DNA of 64,000 nucleotides from Ulva prolifera (Eukaryota > Chlorophyta > Ulvophyceae > Ulvales > Ulvaceae): the NCBI GenBank assembly GCA_023078555.1, contig CM041200.1, positions 7,541,361 to 7,605,360 on the forward strand, read 5' to 3'. Within the stretch, counting starts at the first letter, position 1. Each line of letters opens with the position of its first letter. A model generated the notes under the pieces. It saw only the letters and a list, made by a program, of their open reading frames with translations, was not told where the DNA came from and made no database searches. Both the position numbers and the translations under genes were made by a program. This document shows, one piece after another, positions 1 to 11,329 of this stretch.

Positions 1-397
1 TGCACATGTATGTTTCTCAAACCAGCAGCACCTCGGCTGGGTCCTTAGTCTGTCCGGACAAGTGCACTGCAGGGTCGAAACGCCGACACAAGCCCACTGG
101 ATAAGCTCACTGAGACAGGCCTACTCCACAGGCGCCCTTGCAGAGCGCTAGTCATTTGACCCACAGGTACGATGTCAGCAGCCACTGATGCTGCGCGCCA
201 CCTTGGCGCTACGCACCCAGCTGACTCAGACCTACGCTCCCTGCGTACGGAATTTGTGAGCTCTCAGCCCGGCTCGCACACAGCAGCTCACACACTAGTT
301 ACTGTCATGCCATAGAGTGTACAGGGTGGCATGTACACACATGACCGCCGCAGAGGGCAAGAACGGTGGGGTCAAAGCGGCACTGAGGATAACACAC

Positions 398-1225
398 CAC
401 TTGCCAGCGCTGCTGATGAGGATCGTCTGACCACCCACTAGTATGACTGATGCGATCAGGATCATACTGAGGAAGGACATCGAACCGCTGATGGCAGCGA
501 GCCGGGTGTAGAAAGCACATGGTACCTCCTCTCCATACCAGACACACACCGGGCCCTGCAGTGGCACACCGGGCTGACCAAAAAACATATGTATATATAC
601 AAGGATGCAGGTACGTGGCAACATTTCTAGTGGCCTGCCGGGTGACTCATTCAGGGCCCATGGTTCTGTCGAAGTGGAGATGCACACCTGTGTCAGCAGG
701 ATGCGGCAGAAGCCTATGTCTGTTATGACGTCCATGATCCGCATGGTGCCAAAGCTAGCATTCATGAGTGGGACCCAGATTGTATGGTACGGCTGCACGG
801 GGTGGTCTGATGCATTGCAACCAAGCGTGGACCAGCTGAGGTCTGCCATCAGGTACACTGCTGTGCCAAATATGTTGAGCAGACGGTTTCCCAGTGGAAT
901 GTATTCCTGAGGGCCGATGAACGAGGCCGTGATCATGATTGCAGAGCATGCAATGCGGGTCACCAAAGCACAAATGAACATGGGGATTTTGGCCGCAGCC
1001 GGACCGCCACAACCATACAGCAAGGAGGATGCCAAGTAGCTCAGAGATGAGGAGGGGAATGTGGATCACTGATGTCCACCATGGAATAATGATGCCATAG
1101 AACAGCACTGGAGCTGCCAATGAAGTTGCACAGGCGACGAAGCAGGCATAGAATATTGTGTGCGGATCTTCATGCAGCTGTTCCCACCCGGAAACACGAT
1201 CCGGGCCAAGCGCAGCAGGTAACAT
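398..1225 (-). pseudogene. Copy 0 of the A/B multi-pass membrane protein family, frameshifted
   Basis: This is a diverged member of the membrane-protein family found intact in the array to the right. Exon 1 runs 1225-688 from the ATG that aligns with the starts of genes A and B, and exon 2 runs 573-398. The donor at 688/687 (CAG|GTGTGC), the acceptor at 574/573 (GGTCAG|CCC) and the exon 2 donor at 398/397 (GTG|GTGTGT) all match the paralogues. Exon 1 is 538 bp instead of 543 bp: five bases are missing near 1001-1006, just before the conserved GPAAAK motif, so the frame changes after WLWR and the rest (CALVTRIACSA to CRILLTQ) is in another frame. Exon 3 would lie just left of base 1, because bases 1-55 match the intron end beside gene A exon 3. 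I call it a pseudogene; a sequencing indel is the alternative. Confidence 0.65.
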
Positions 1226-1689
1226 TGATGAAAGGCGACCTGTCAGGATTTGGCATCTGTTCATGTGGTGGCGCCTGCGGACAGCTGATGTCATAAAAGG
1301 CTTTTGACTCTGTGCCACCAGCACTCCAGCTATTGCAACGTTTCCGGCAGGTTACCGATAATTCTCCCCACACCACTGCAAACGTTCGATTCAGGGCTCT
1401 GAATTGAGGGACCAACATACCGGGCAGCTGCATGGCACTGCACTACTCGACGACGTCGCCGCGTTCGTCATGCGGACAACGATAATCCATTTCGATAAGG
1501 AGCAATTCCATTGTTGCAGACTTTCGTTTTATGGCTGATGCTGCAATTCATTCAGAAAGCAAATATGCCTGACAAGATTGACCACGCAGCACGGAGCATC
1601 TTCGAAGGAATGCGTTGGCAATCAATTTCACATACGTTTGACAATATCACGAAATGAATCACGCGGTAGCGGGGTGCCATGGCTGAGTC

Positions 1690-2072
1690 GAGATGTGGGC
1701 GCATGGCAGACTGTACATGCAAGGACAGCGACCGAGCGTGCAAGTGAGCATCACAAAACATGCCGTCATCCCTGAATGCATGCAACAGATGCGATGGAGG
1801 ATTGAGGTGGCAGGTATACATTTCAGGCCAAAGGAAACAGCATCAACCAGTGAACTTTCTACCTCAGTTGATACAAAGGAAACGTCGCAATGAGTTTCTG
1901 TGTCTACAAGGACTCCCGCAACGGAGCCTCGCGTGTGCAGCGCTGAGAAACGTAACAGTTGACAGGTACAGCACGCTACGCTCCATTCTCTATTTCTAAT
2001 ATTACCGTATGTGGGGTCCATATCACTTGATGCGGATATTGCAGCAACAGCACAAGGTCGCTGCTGGTGTAC
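1690..2072. repeat. Array-family 5'-flank repeat, copy 0
   Basis: This stretch is a diverged copy of sequence lying 5' of gene A at 7795-8110, 17677-17992 and 27461-27776 (shared words include GTGAGCATCACAAAACATGC and GTGTCTACAAGG). Shorter relatives lie at 4121-4345, 14003-14225 and 23787-24010. It sits upstream of each minus-strand gene, so it may hold a promoter or a 5' exon, but no single frame is open in all copies. I assign no coding role. Confidence 0.55.
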
Positions 2073-2137
2073 ATTGTGACTATAGGGGGGTGGGCAGTGG
2101 GGCCCCGACGCACTGCCCACCCCCCTATAGTCACAAT
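2073..2137. repeat. Perfect inverted repeat with 27-bp arms and 11-base loop
   Basis: The arms 2073-2099 and 2111-2137 are exact reverse complements (core GACTATAGGGGGGTGGGCAG) around the loop GGGCCCCGACG. It interrupts the copy 0 flank repeat exactly after GTACATTGTGAC; the matching positions in the other copies (for example 8101-8112) continue without it. It is therefore an insertion specific to copy 0, perhaps a small foldback element. No target-site duplication is evident. Confidence 0.8.
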
Positions 2138-2321
2138 ACTCGGGGGTGTCACAAATAAGTTTCGGGTGCTTTGTATTAGTACGTGCTAATGCAGTGGACA
2201 GTGTTCTCGCCTTCACAGATTTGAAAGCTGTCGCTGCAGCAAGAACTCCATAAAACAAGGGGTTTGGCACTACGTAGTATACTTGCTCGATTTCCTCAGT
2301 ATCAGGTGCACCACACTCCAA

Positions 2322-2717
2322 TCAACGAGTCATCTCAGCAAGACTCGGCTCACATGGCACATTCTCTAAAACATCACCCCCCATTGGCATCATACCATCA
2401 ACATCTCCAAATTCTCGCGCAAGCACTTCCGTCCAGAAACTGTCATTGTCAATGACAGTAGCGGAATGCAGTTGTTTTGACAACAATTTCATGTTGCCGC
2501 CCTTTGGCTTCATCAGGACGGCATACTCATACCAATGTATGTTTCTACATCAAAGATGCTCAACAAGTGTGCGAGGTCCGAAGACTGGGATCCCGACACG
2601 CTGTCGGCGTTTGTCGGGGGTCCCGAAAAGCACCATTGGCGGCCATCGGTCACGCCCGACCCCCATGTTATTTTCCCCGACGGTTGTACACCACGCCACC
2701 CTCGCTAGCTTGCAGTC
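2322..2717 (-). pseudogene. Unrecognised ORF with one in-frame TGA
   Basis: One frame is open from 2717 to 2322 except for a TGA at 2552-2550. The upstream half includes VLFGTPDKRRQRVGIPVFGP and ends RTLVEHL. The downstream half begins CRNIHWYEYAVLMKPKGG and runs through NDSFWTEVLAREFGDVDG to PSLAEMTR and a stop. Composition is balanced and protein-like on both sides of the TGA, which argues for a real coding past. No family is recognised. It lies divergently from the plus-strand ORF starting at 2810, outside the tandem array. It may be a decayed gene, a mobile-element ORF, or an exon pair whose short intron I cannot place. Confidence 0.35.
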
Positions 2718-2809
2718 TCAACAAAACTCAAAGCGAAAGCATCAGGGCCACCACTGAAACACACTAAATCCATCATTTTTCAAATCAGTTGTCATTGCGT
2801 TCAGTCGAG

Positions 2810-3958
2810 ATGCGTTTAGATGCCATGGCGCTTCCAAATTCGAATGTACTGCCGGACCTGTCCATCTCGTGGGATGTACGCGATTTGCGCCTCGAACCTC
2901 AGCCTTGTGAGTCCGCAACTTATGATCAAATAAGTTGGACCCTGGATTCGCGCAGGGGTGCCGTCGCTGCTTGTCTTCGCTGTGACGATGTCAACAACGC
3001 GGCTGCGAATTTTGTTCTCTCTGAGGAAAAACGGGGAGGTTGCAAGCTATATAAGGACAAGGATCAGGCCAGTAAAAAAAATTACATTGAATCAAATGTT
3101 CAATTGCAATTTCTCGGGTGCTGGGAAAAAAATCAGCTAAACTGAAGCAGAGTGCGGGGCTGGTTGGCGCAAACGCTGCCAAACTGGCTACGAACTCAGG
3201 CCAGGCATCTGGCAAAAAATGTCCTACTCGAGTAGGGAAAGATGCCAGGGGCACTGGTGCCACATGTTGTGCTTGCCGGTAAAGCATGCGCTGTCGGGTG
3301 TTTCGCAATCATCCCAATGATCTGTTTATCGTCTTGCATAATCATGGGAAGCACAGTAGTGATCCAAATGGCTGGTGCACAGGAGATTATTGAACAGTTC
3401 AGTGATCGTGACCTCCCTGCGCACCTCCGCAGGAGGATTTACGGCAGCTTCACAACAGTTTTGGCCGAGCTCAAGCAAGCCCTTCACCACTCGCGGAGGT
3501 CTAGTGTGGTAGCTACAGGCCACATTGCTGCACGAGAAGGCCACTGTGTGCAGAGTTACGTTCCACAGGTGACAAGGCATAAAACTGCTTTGCAGAGAAG
3601 AGATGACTGTGCTGGAAAGCGCAGCAGACCACATACATCAGCGAATGCAGTCGAGGCTAACCATTGTGTTCAACCTACTTCGGGTGCCAAGTTTGTCAAG
3701 ACCAGCAGGAAGATCAAAGCAGACACAAAGAAGACAGCTAGTACATTCGATGAGCGTTCAGCCAAGTGGGTGGATAAAGTTTTGGAGAAGGAGAACGCAG
3801 CTGCAGTGCGCGAGGCCCCGTTGACCTGTGCAAGGCCACCTCTTCAGCCCATCATAGCCGACGATGCTGCCGATACAATCGAATCTCAGGGCGTCGAGAT
3901 GGACGACATGGTGTATTTACTGACAAATGGGATACAGAATTCTATGTCCAGTATGTAG
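2810..3958 (+). CDS. Hypothetical protein, probably split or frameshifted
   Basis: An ATG at 2810 opens a frame through DLSISWDVRDLRLEPQPCES and NFVLSEEKRGGCKLYKDKDQ, closing at 3143. The neighbouring frame then stays open from about 3115 to 3278 (GKKSAKLKQS, ANAAKLATNSGQASGKKC). One extra base in the A7 run at 3126-3132 would join them. A good donor, CG|GTAAAGC, follows at 3278/3279. A further open stretch, EIIEQFSDRDLPAHLRRRIY to the stop at 3958, is basic in the middle (KFVKTSRKIKADTKKT) and acidic near the end (DDAADTIESQGVEMDDM). These look like parts of one soluble, lysine-rich protein, but I could not match intron phases for the last piece. No family is recognised. It occurs once and is not part of the amplified unit. 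Confidence 0.4.
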
Positions 3959-5474
3959 AAGTGTTAAAGAGTGTAAGTGCTGTGGGCTGGCCATCGTCTG
4001 TAGCAATGTTCAGCACACCTTACAAATGCCATTTGTCCCGCTACGATTGATGCACCAGTGCTATCGTCTATTGGCGTTGACAGGACAAGCTTTCAACAAA
4101 TTGAGTATCTGACGTGAACTTGTGGCCGCATCGCAGACTGCACATGCAGACAGCCACCGCGCGTGCACGCGAGCATCTCCAAGATAGCTGCCATACCCGA
4201 TCGCAGCTTCTGTATATGATCGCCTTCGTAGGTACACTTTGCAGGCCAAAGACTCCGGAGCCTGGATTGTCCGTGTCTACAAGGTTGCCCGATGTAGGGC
4301 TGAGGAGCACGCACATAGAGCCTTGCGGGTGCAAGGCTGAGGAGCACTGAGTTGATCAACAGTACAGGTTGCCTTCTTACCCTTTTGACAACTGGCACCT
4401 GTTTGAGCCGGCTCGGACATTGCAGTAGCTGCACAAACTTAGTCTGCTTTCCGGAGCAGTTGGTCAGGAAACTCAGGCTGCTGAATACAAATTGACGCGA
4501 AAGCATAGCCTGCTCGCGATGGCCGGTCAAAACCACGCATAGTTTGACAATCTGCCATTTTCTTTCAAAGACGATTGATGCAAAATCAGTATTGCAAGTA
4601 AAGTCTTGCTGTGAAGTGGTTGTTGGAGCATCACTTGATTCTTTGTACAAGTACTTTCTATGTGGCCTGCCATTTTTTAACCAATTGGATCCATGTGAAT
4701 GCATCATTGCAACGGCCGTGCTGCCAAACACCGAATTAACACGGGCGCATCATGGGCGCATGCGGACAAGCCTCCACAACAGCGTAATCAGTACATCCAA
4801 AACCAAAAAAAAGGAGCTATCACGGTAGAAGTCAGCCTTTATTCACTGACTCAAAACTTGAGGAAGCAGATGAAGAATCTCTCATCAACTGTAGAGCTTT
4901 GCAGAGGCCACTGTGGATGACCTCGTGTGTTTCATCTGCTGCGCTATCTGGCGTGCACCACATCTGCGACCAAAGCAGCCGATACATCATGATCGCTCTC
5001 TGGTGTACAACTGCGCAGTAGCAATACTGAGCACGGCCGATGGACCATCAGCGGTTCAGAAACCAACTCCAGCATATTTTGGCCCAGAATTGGCAGGCTT
5101 GAACAGGCTTCGTACACTCACACTCGAAAAGCCATGTCCATATGCCAAGTCCGCTTGATGTTTGCGCTGATATCTCCAAAAATGTTACTGCCATCGATAC
5201 GGAGGACATGTCGTCCGCGCCCACAAAGCCTGTCAATCTCCATCGCGCCCTCAGCCAAATCAGTGCCGACACAGTGTAAGTTTGAGCTACAGCTCCAGGG
5301 CCGTATCAGCGGTCCACAAGGCACGGCGCTCCAGTGCTCCACACCGCACCACGCCACAGCAGAGCCTCATAGCACCGCATTTGAATGACACCCAACAGCC
5401 TCGTATGCGCCAGCAACCGGTGGCACACCGCCCTGCTCATCCACCGCCACACTCACACCTTCAGGGTCACTCAC

Positions 5475-7304
5475 AGCCGCAACCCGGGAGGGGCGGCGCA
5501 GGGCGTTCGTGGCCGAGCGCAGCAGCGCGAGCAGGCGGCGCAGGCCGAGGACGTTGGCCGCGAAGCCCCCAAGCGTGAAGCAGCAGGAGACGATGGCGAA
5601 GGCGGCCTCGCTGCGCAGGCGCGCCGCGTCGGCGGCGGCGGGCTGGTGCATGTCGGAGAAGATCTTGAGCACCGCGATGGCGACGCTGGCGACCTCGAGC
5701 AGCGCGATCGCCGCGTTGGCGCTCACCGCGACCTTGAACCTGCACATGTTCTGCTTCTCAAACCAGCGACACCTCTGCTGGGTCCTTAGTCCCTCCAGTG
5801 ATGGCTGAGCGCAGCTCCTGGGAGGTTACATGTTGTGCGGCTCTGGCTGCGCCACCGCCACTGCGGCTATCCAATCTCGACTTGTTTGGCTTGCGCTGTA
5901 AGAGCTGGCATTTCTGCGCCTCTGTTCACACCATGATGGTGCAGGTTGGCAGCACCAACTGCCGTCACCCGTACAGCTACTGTTGCACTTGAAGCATGCA
6001 GCAGCACCACCGACAGTGTATCTGTGGTGATTCACTTCACAGCGCCTTCGGTTCCAGGGTGACATTGAGCGGCAGCTGGGGTTGGCGGCTGTGCTGTGGC
6101 TTGCATGTACGCATCATGTGCATCACAGCGGACAAGTGCACTGCAGGGTCGAAATGCCGACACAAGCTCACCAGGTAAGCTCACTGCGACGACCCACTCT
6201 GCAGGGGCCCTTGCAGAGCGCTAGTCAGTTGACCCACAGGTGCGATATCAGCAGCCACTGATGCTGAACGCCAAGGTGGCGCTACGCACCCAGCTGACTC
6301 AGATTTACGCTGCAGGCCTGCGTTCGGAAAGCGTGAGGTCTCAGCCCAGCTTGTACACACACTCACACACTAGTTACTGTCATGCCATAGAGTGTACAGG
6401 GTGGCATGTACACACATGACCGCCGCAGAGGGCAAGAACGGTGGGGTCAAAGCGGCACTGAGGATAACGCACCACTTGCCAGCGCTGCTGGTGAGCATCG
6501 TCTGACCACCCACCAGCATCACAGATGCGATCAGGATCATACTGAGGAAGGACATCGAACCGCTGATGGCAGCGAGTCGGGTGTAGAATCCACATGGCAC
6601 CTCCTCTCCATACCAGACACACACCGGGCCCTGCAGTGGCACAGCGGTATGACAAAACATCAGAGATCTCCTGCAAGAGTGCAGGTACGTGGCAAAATTT
6701 CTAGTGTTCTGCCGGGCGACTGATTCAGGGCCCATGGTTCTGTCAGAGTGGAGATGCACACCTGTGTCAGCAGGATGCGGCAGAAGCCTATGTCTGTCAT
6801 GACGTCCATAATCCGCATGGTGCCAAAGCTAGCATTCATGAGTGGGACCCAGATTGTATGGTACGGCTTCACGGGGTGGTCTGATGCACTGCAACCAAAA
6901 GCAGACCAGCTGAGGTCTGCCATCAAGAACACTGCTGTGCCAAATATGTTGACAAGACGATTTCCCAGTGGAGTGTATTCTTCAGAACCAATGAATGAAG
7001 CCGTGATCATGGTTGCAGAGCATGCAATGCGGGTCACCAAAGCACCAGAAAACGCTGGTTGCTTTGCCGCAGCCGGACCGAACCGCCACAACGATATACT
7101 AAGAGGGATGCCAAGGAGCTCAAAAATGAGGACAGGGATGTGGATCACAGGTTTCAACCATGGCACGGCTACGCCAAACAACAATACTGAAGCTGCCAAT
7201 GAAGTAGCATAGGCGACGAAGCAGGCACAGAATATGGTGTGCGGATCTTCATGCAGCTGGTCCCATCCGGAGAGACGGCCCACGCCATGTGCAGGAGACG
7301 ACAT
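5475..7304 (-). CDS. Gene A, copy 1: multi-pass (about 7 TM) membrane protein, 3' end cut by the array
   Basis: Three exons join in phase. Exon 1 is 7304-6762 (181 codons, ATG at 7304, donor CAG|GTGTGC). Exon 2 is 6630-6473 (donor GTG|GTGCGT). Exon 3 is 5739-5475 (acceptor GTGCAG|GTTC, donor GCT|GTGAGT). Hydrophobic segments: about residues 20-45, 50-72, 83-103 and 113-133 in exon 1, one in exon 2 (SMSFLSMILIASVMLVGG), and two in exon 3 (ALLEVASVAIAVLKIF; AAFAIVSCCFTLGGFAANVL), so about seven in all. The ancestral exon 2 acceptor used in gene B (TTTCAG|CCC) reads TTGTCAT here, so the next AG (CTGCAG|GGC) must be used, removing six residues. The 3' exons that should follow below 5130 are unclear, because the tandem junction at 4121 cuts the gene. 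No family is recognised. The function may be a transporter or receptor, but nothing in the sequence decides this. Confidence 0.6.
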
Positions 7305-8579
7305 TGATCAATGGACTACTGACAATAGTCGGAAGCGGTGATTATGGTGGAGCCTGCACATATGGCTGTTGTCTCAGATGGCGTGTAATTGTGTGGCCCC
7401 AGGTGAAAACCTGCTGGAAAGATGCTTATTTGTACCGCCGACAGATCTATACGGCTATGTAATATGCATACATCAACGAGCTCGTGATTTGCCGGAGAAC
7501 TGCCTCGGGCATCTTCATTGCACCTGTGACGCGACGACACCGCACCCTCAACAGGCTGACGACTACACACCGGACGATTGATTTCAGATGGCTGATTCGA
7601 CACTCGCTTCAAGGCTTCTGCAGTATGTTGACGGGTCAACAACGAGTATGCGCCTGAAGTAGTCACAGGATAGCGCATCTTCGAAGACGCACATGGTAAA
7701 TTGTAGATTCAAAAACATAGATGCACTCTCAAGCTACAATCACACGAAATCAAATGAGTGCTGTCGCGGTTCCAGAGCCCAGCCGAGGTGATGGCCGCAT
7801 CGCAGACTACACATGTAGACAGCCACCGCGCTTGCAAGTGAGCATCACAAAACATGCCGTCCCTGAATGCAACAGATGCATATAAGGTTGCAGATATACT
7901 TTTCAGGACAATGGAAACTTTGCATTGAGCAGATGTGTCTACAAGGTCTCCCGGCGCAGAGCCTTACGGGTGCAGAGCTGAGAAATGTACCAGTTGACAG
8001 GCACAGCGCATTATGTCTCATTCTATATTTCAAAGCTGCTGGCACTTTGTGTCCATGTCAGTTGATGCGGATACTGCAGCAACAGCACAAGGTCGCTGGT
8101 GTACATTGTGACTGGTAAAACGCTGCCAGACCGGTGTCTGCCACCAAGGCCACAGCCTATACCAGATGAACGTCATTCAGCGTTTGTTGCTTTCATGCGG
8201 CACAGACGATGTGGACGACTGAGTCTACTCCATTGTTACTGATTTACACTGGAGCAACTGACCATAATGTACAATCCTCCACTATGCCAGAGACAAAAGC
8301 TGCACACTGCCACAACTCCAGGGGATTAGAAAGCAGAACTTGCAGCAGATTGGCATCGCCCGTCCGACTGGCCCATTTACCAACAGCGCAGGCAAAACTA
8401 CTTCTGCTCCGCTAACATCCACACCATCTGAATCACCGCATTGCGGCTTCCCACCTCTGACCACAGTCGTGCCCTGCAACTCCTCCCTTCCACGCACAAT
8501 GGCCAGGGGTATCTCTTCCCTTCCACGCACAACCATCAGGGGCAGCCAACATTTGCATGGAGGCAAGATGTAACAGCAC
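7305..8579. other. Intergenic stretch between gene A and the C-type exons
   Basis: This is the 5' flank of gene A, with the flank repeat at 7795-8110. On the minus strand around 7590-7480 one frame resembles the same place upstream of gene B (about 13830-13700; shared RQP-EGA-S and RCNEDARGSS words), so a short 5' exon is possible. I could not define its ends. Nothing else is recognised. The same sequence recurs at 17187-18461 and 26971-28245. Confidence 0.4.
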
Positions 8580-8807
8580 ATGCATTGCAGCTACAGTCCA
8601 CAGACGTGCTGCTCTGAATCTGTGCCAGCCACGGACCTCCCAAGCATGTGCAATCGCTGTCAACCAGCTATTCTGATGCACCTCCACAATCAGCCTCACA
8701 TGCATGACTGTCCTCAACTGACAGACCGACTGTACATGCCCTCTGCACATCTTGTGTGGCCACACACGCACACACCGACCCCCGCGCACCGGCGGGGCCG
8801 CGCTGCG

Positions 8808-9882
8808 TCACGCCATCCCGAACCGCAGCGACGCCTCCTCCACGCTCACGCCGCCGCCGTGCTCCACAACGTACGCCGCCGCCCGCTCCTGCGCACGCCG
8901 ATTCACCTCGAACCCCTGCTCCAGCATGCCGCCAGCCCGGCCCCGCTCCTCCTCCCCGGAGTCCTGGGACTCCCCCCCTCCTGCCGGCAGCGACCCGGCA
9001 GCCTCGAGCAGCGGGGCGGCAGCGGGCAGGCCGATGGACGTCGCGCTAGTCTTGGAGCGGCTGCGGCCGGCCGGAAGGAGCACGGCATCCTCCGCGTGCA
9101 GGCCGAGCGTGCCGGAGGACGGCTGCGCCTCACCGTAGTGCTCATCGTACATGTGCAGCTGCACAGGCACCGCGTGTCATGCGGAGAAGAGAGCTCCGCA
9201 TACGGTGGGACAGCTCCACATACGCGGGCGATGAGAGACATTCCAGCACAGGGGTCGGTCGCGACGAAACTCAGTGTGCAAACGGTGCAGCGGGCAGCCG
9301 AGTAAACAATGCAGCTTGGGGGCCACGATGCGCATGCATATGTGCATGCCACCAGGCAGTGCATGGCGCACACCCACTTCCACATCCGCTACGTTGCCTG
9401 CGCGCCGCGTTGCCGCAGCCTGAGACAGTCGTCGGTGCTGCAATTCGCGTGGGCTGGAGTGCAGGCGATGTCGAACTGCTGTACAGTTGCGGAGAAACAC
9501 AGAGGAGGACACTGGCACGCACAGGGATCCACATCCCGATCGATTTCCCGCCAAAATTCGGAGAAACTGGCAGAAGTCACAACGGATAACGAAGCACGCA
9601 GTTAGGATTCCTGCCGGAAAATACATCAACTGTAGAGTCCTGCGCACGCACCTTGGCGACCATCCGCAGCGCCGCCGAGGCGGCGTGGAGGGGCATGATG
9701 ACGAGGAGCGTGCAGATCGCGAAGATGAGCGCGAGCACGCACACCGACGCCACAAACTTCCCGACCTCGTGCGCCCACGTGTAGGGGTGCCGCTTGATCA
9801 CGGTCACGCCCGCAGCGCCGCACTGCAGCGCCTGCAGCACGGGGAGCAAGAGGCAAAGCAGCCGGATGCGGCCCCGCAGAAC
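8808..9882 (-). pseudogene. C-type gene, last two exons only (copy 1)
   Basis: Exon 9882-9652 (77 codons, acceptor CTGCAG|GTTC, donor CCAAG|GTGCGT) encodes the hydrophobic segment VASVCVLALIFAICTLLVIM after KRHPYTWAHEVGKF. The final exon 9158-8808 (acceptor TGTGCAG|CTGC) encodes a soluble tail starting LHMYDEHYGEAQ, rich in Ala, Gly and Glu, and stops at TGA 8810-8808. Phases are 0/0. The intact counterpart is at 28474-31515, where three or more exons precede these two. Here the upstream exons are absent and a relic of an A/B exon stands in their place (10140-10260). This is either a 5'-truncated pseudogene or the 3' exons of some fusion transcript. Confidence 0.6.
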
Positions 9883-10139
9883 CTGCAGCGCATCCCGGAC
9901 GTCTCGTCAAGTGTCGCGTTGTTCCTTACGGTAGGCATCACCAGTTTGCAGTCGCGATGCGGAGTCCATCGTATGGACATGATCACCACAGAAGATGGTG
10001 GCGGCCCCGAGCGGCACCATCGGCACAGGTGCAACACCATGCCGCTCAGGACTGGGCCCGTCCATGCCGTTGCATGCTCAGTCAACGACTGCTTGCTCCA
10101 GGAGTGGTGTGAGAGCAGGAGAAACTGCAATGCAGATCA

Positions 10140-10260
10140 CCATTATACAGACAAACAGTGGGGTCTTTGGCGCAGCCGGACCGCTCCGCCCAACCGTGTA
10201 CGCAGGAGAATAGCAAGCAGCTCAGAGACGAGGAGAGGGAGGTGGGCGAATGTTGGCAGT
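10140..10260 (-). pseudogene. Relic of A/B-family exon 1
   Basis: On the minus strand the sequence aligns with exon 1 of genes A and B around the second hydrophobic segment: HLPLLVSELLAILL corresponds to HIPVLIFELLGIPL of gene A, followed by a degenerate match to the GPAAAK motif. Both flanks are lost. It marks a third A/B-like gene destroyed by rearrangement where C-type 3' exons now begin. The same relic is at 20022-20142. Confidence 0.5.
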
Positions 10261-10279
10261 CTCATGGGTCCGCGGGAAC

Positions 10280-10319
10280 GCGTTGCTTATGGGACGGCTT
10301 TGCCATCCATAAGCAACGC
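10280..10319. repeat. Short inverted repeat, 13-bp arms
   Basis: The arms GCGTTGCTTATGG (10280-10292) and CCATAAGCAACGC (10307-10319) are exact reverse complements around a 14-base loop. It recurs in copy 2 at 20162-20201 and is absent from the region beside the intact C gene. No function is evident. Confidence 0.6.
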
Positions 10320-11329
10320 ACCCGCCCATAAACACTGTTCAGTCAGGTTGATCACACTGGCTGCTGTCTCCTGTGTCAATTGATCGCCATTTCCATCAAT
10401 GCGGACCTTGCAATAGCTGCACAAAGCTAGGGCTGCTGCTGTTCATGATGCAGCCGACTGGTCAGGAATCTAAGCCTGCTCAGCAACAATTCACCCACTC
10501 AAAGGACACCCTGCTCACAATGTGGCGCTTGTAGCCACGCACTGATTGCATCTGCCTGAACTTTGTACAGGCAGTCGATGCAACAGGATTTTGGGAATAA
10601 AGTTATGGGGCATGGGAGCATGCGAACAAGTCTCGGCTGCAGTGAAATTGCTACATCTAGAACTCAGAAAGAAAACCTCACAGTAGCAGTCAGTCTATGT
10701 TCACTGACTCAGAACTTGAAGAAAAAGCGGAAGAAAACTGCAGGGGTCACTTTGCATCACGTCATATGTTTCACCTGCTGAGCTTCCTGGCCTGCGCCGG
10801 CGCAGGTGCATACATCTGCGACCGATGCAGCCGATACAGCACTTTCATTTTCTGATGTGCCATTGCCCAGTAGCAATACTGGGCAAGGCCGAGTGACCAT
10901 CCGTGGTTCTGGACCCGCCTCCGACTCAAACAAACGTAGGCCCAGAGTTGGAAGACTTGAACAGGCTTCGTACACCCACAATCGAATAGCCACGTCTGTA
11001 TTCCAGGTCCACTTGAGAATTGCGTTGATACCCTCCAAAAATGTTGCTGCCATTGGTGTGGACGACCTATTGTCTGCGGCCACGGAGCCCGACGATCCCC
11101 ACCGCGCCCTCAGCCAAATCAGTGCCAACAAATTGTAAGTGTAAGTTCCGGCTCCAGCTCCATAGCAGCGGTCCTGGTCCAGGCGCGGCGCTCCTGTGCT
11201 CCACACCACACCACGCCATAGCAGCGCCTCATAGCAGCGCATTTAATGACACCCAACAGCCTCGTATGCGTCAACCACCGGTGGCACACCGCCCTGCTCA
11301 TCCACCCCCACACCTCCTGAGTCACTCAC

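Noticed and set aside
755..1324. Copy 0 frame 755-1324 as a separate 189-residue gene
   Set aside because: It is the first part of exon 1 plus out-of-frame sequence after the five-base deletion; residues up to WLWR align with A and B, later ones do not.
8580..9305. 241-residue plus-strand ORF (also at 18462 and 28246)
   Set aside because: It is antisense to the final C-type exon (9158-8808), which has an acceptor in phase and a stop; the plus frame has no motif.
9487..10383. 298-residue plus-strand ORF (also at 19369 and 28985)
   Set aside because: It is antisense to the C-type exon whose splice sites and hydrophobic coding fit better; the product (many Arg, His, Asp) is typical of a shadow frame.
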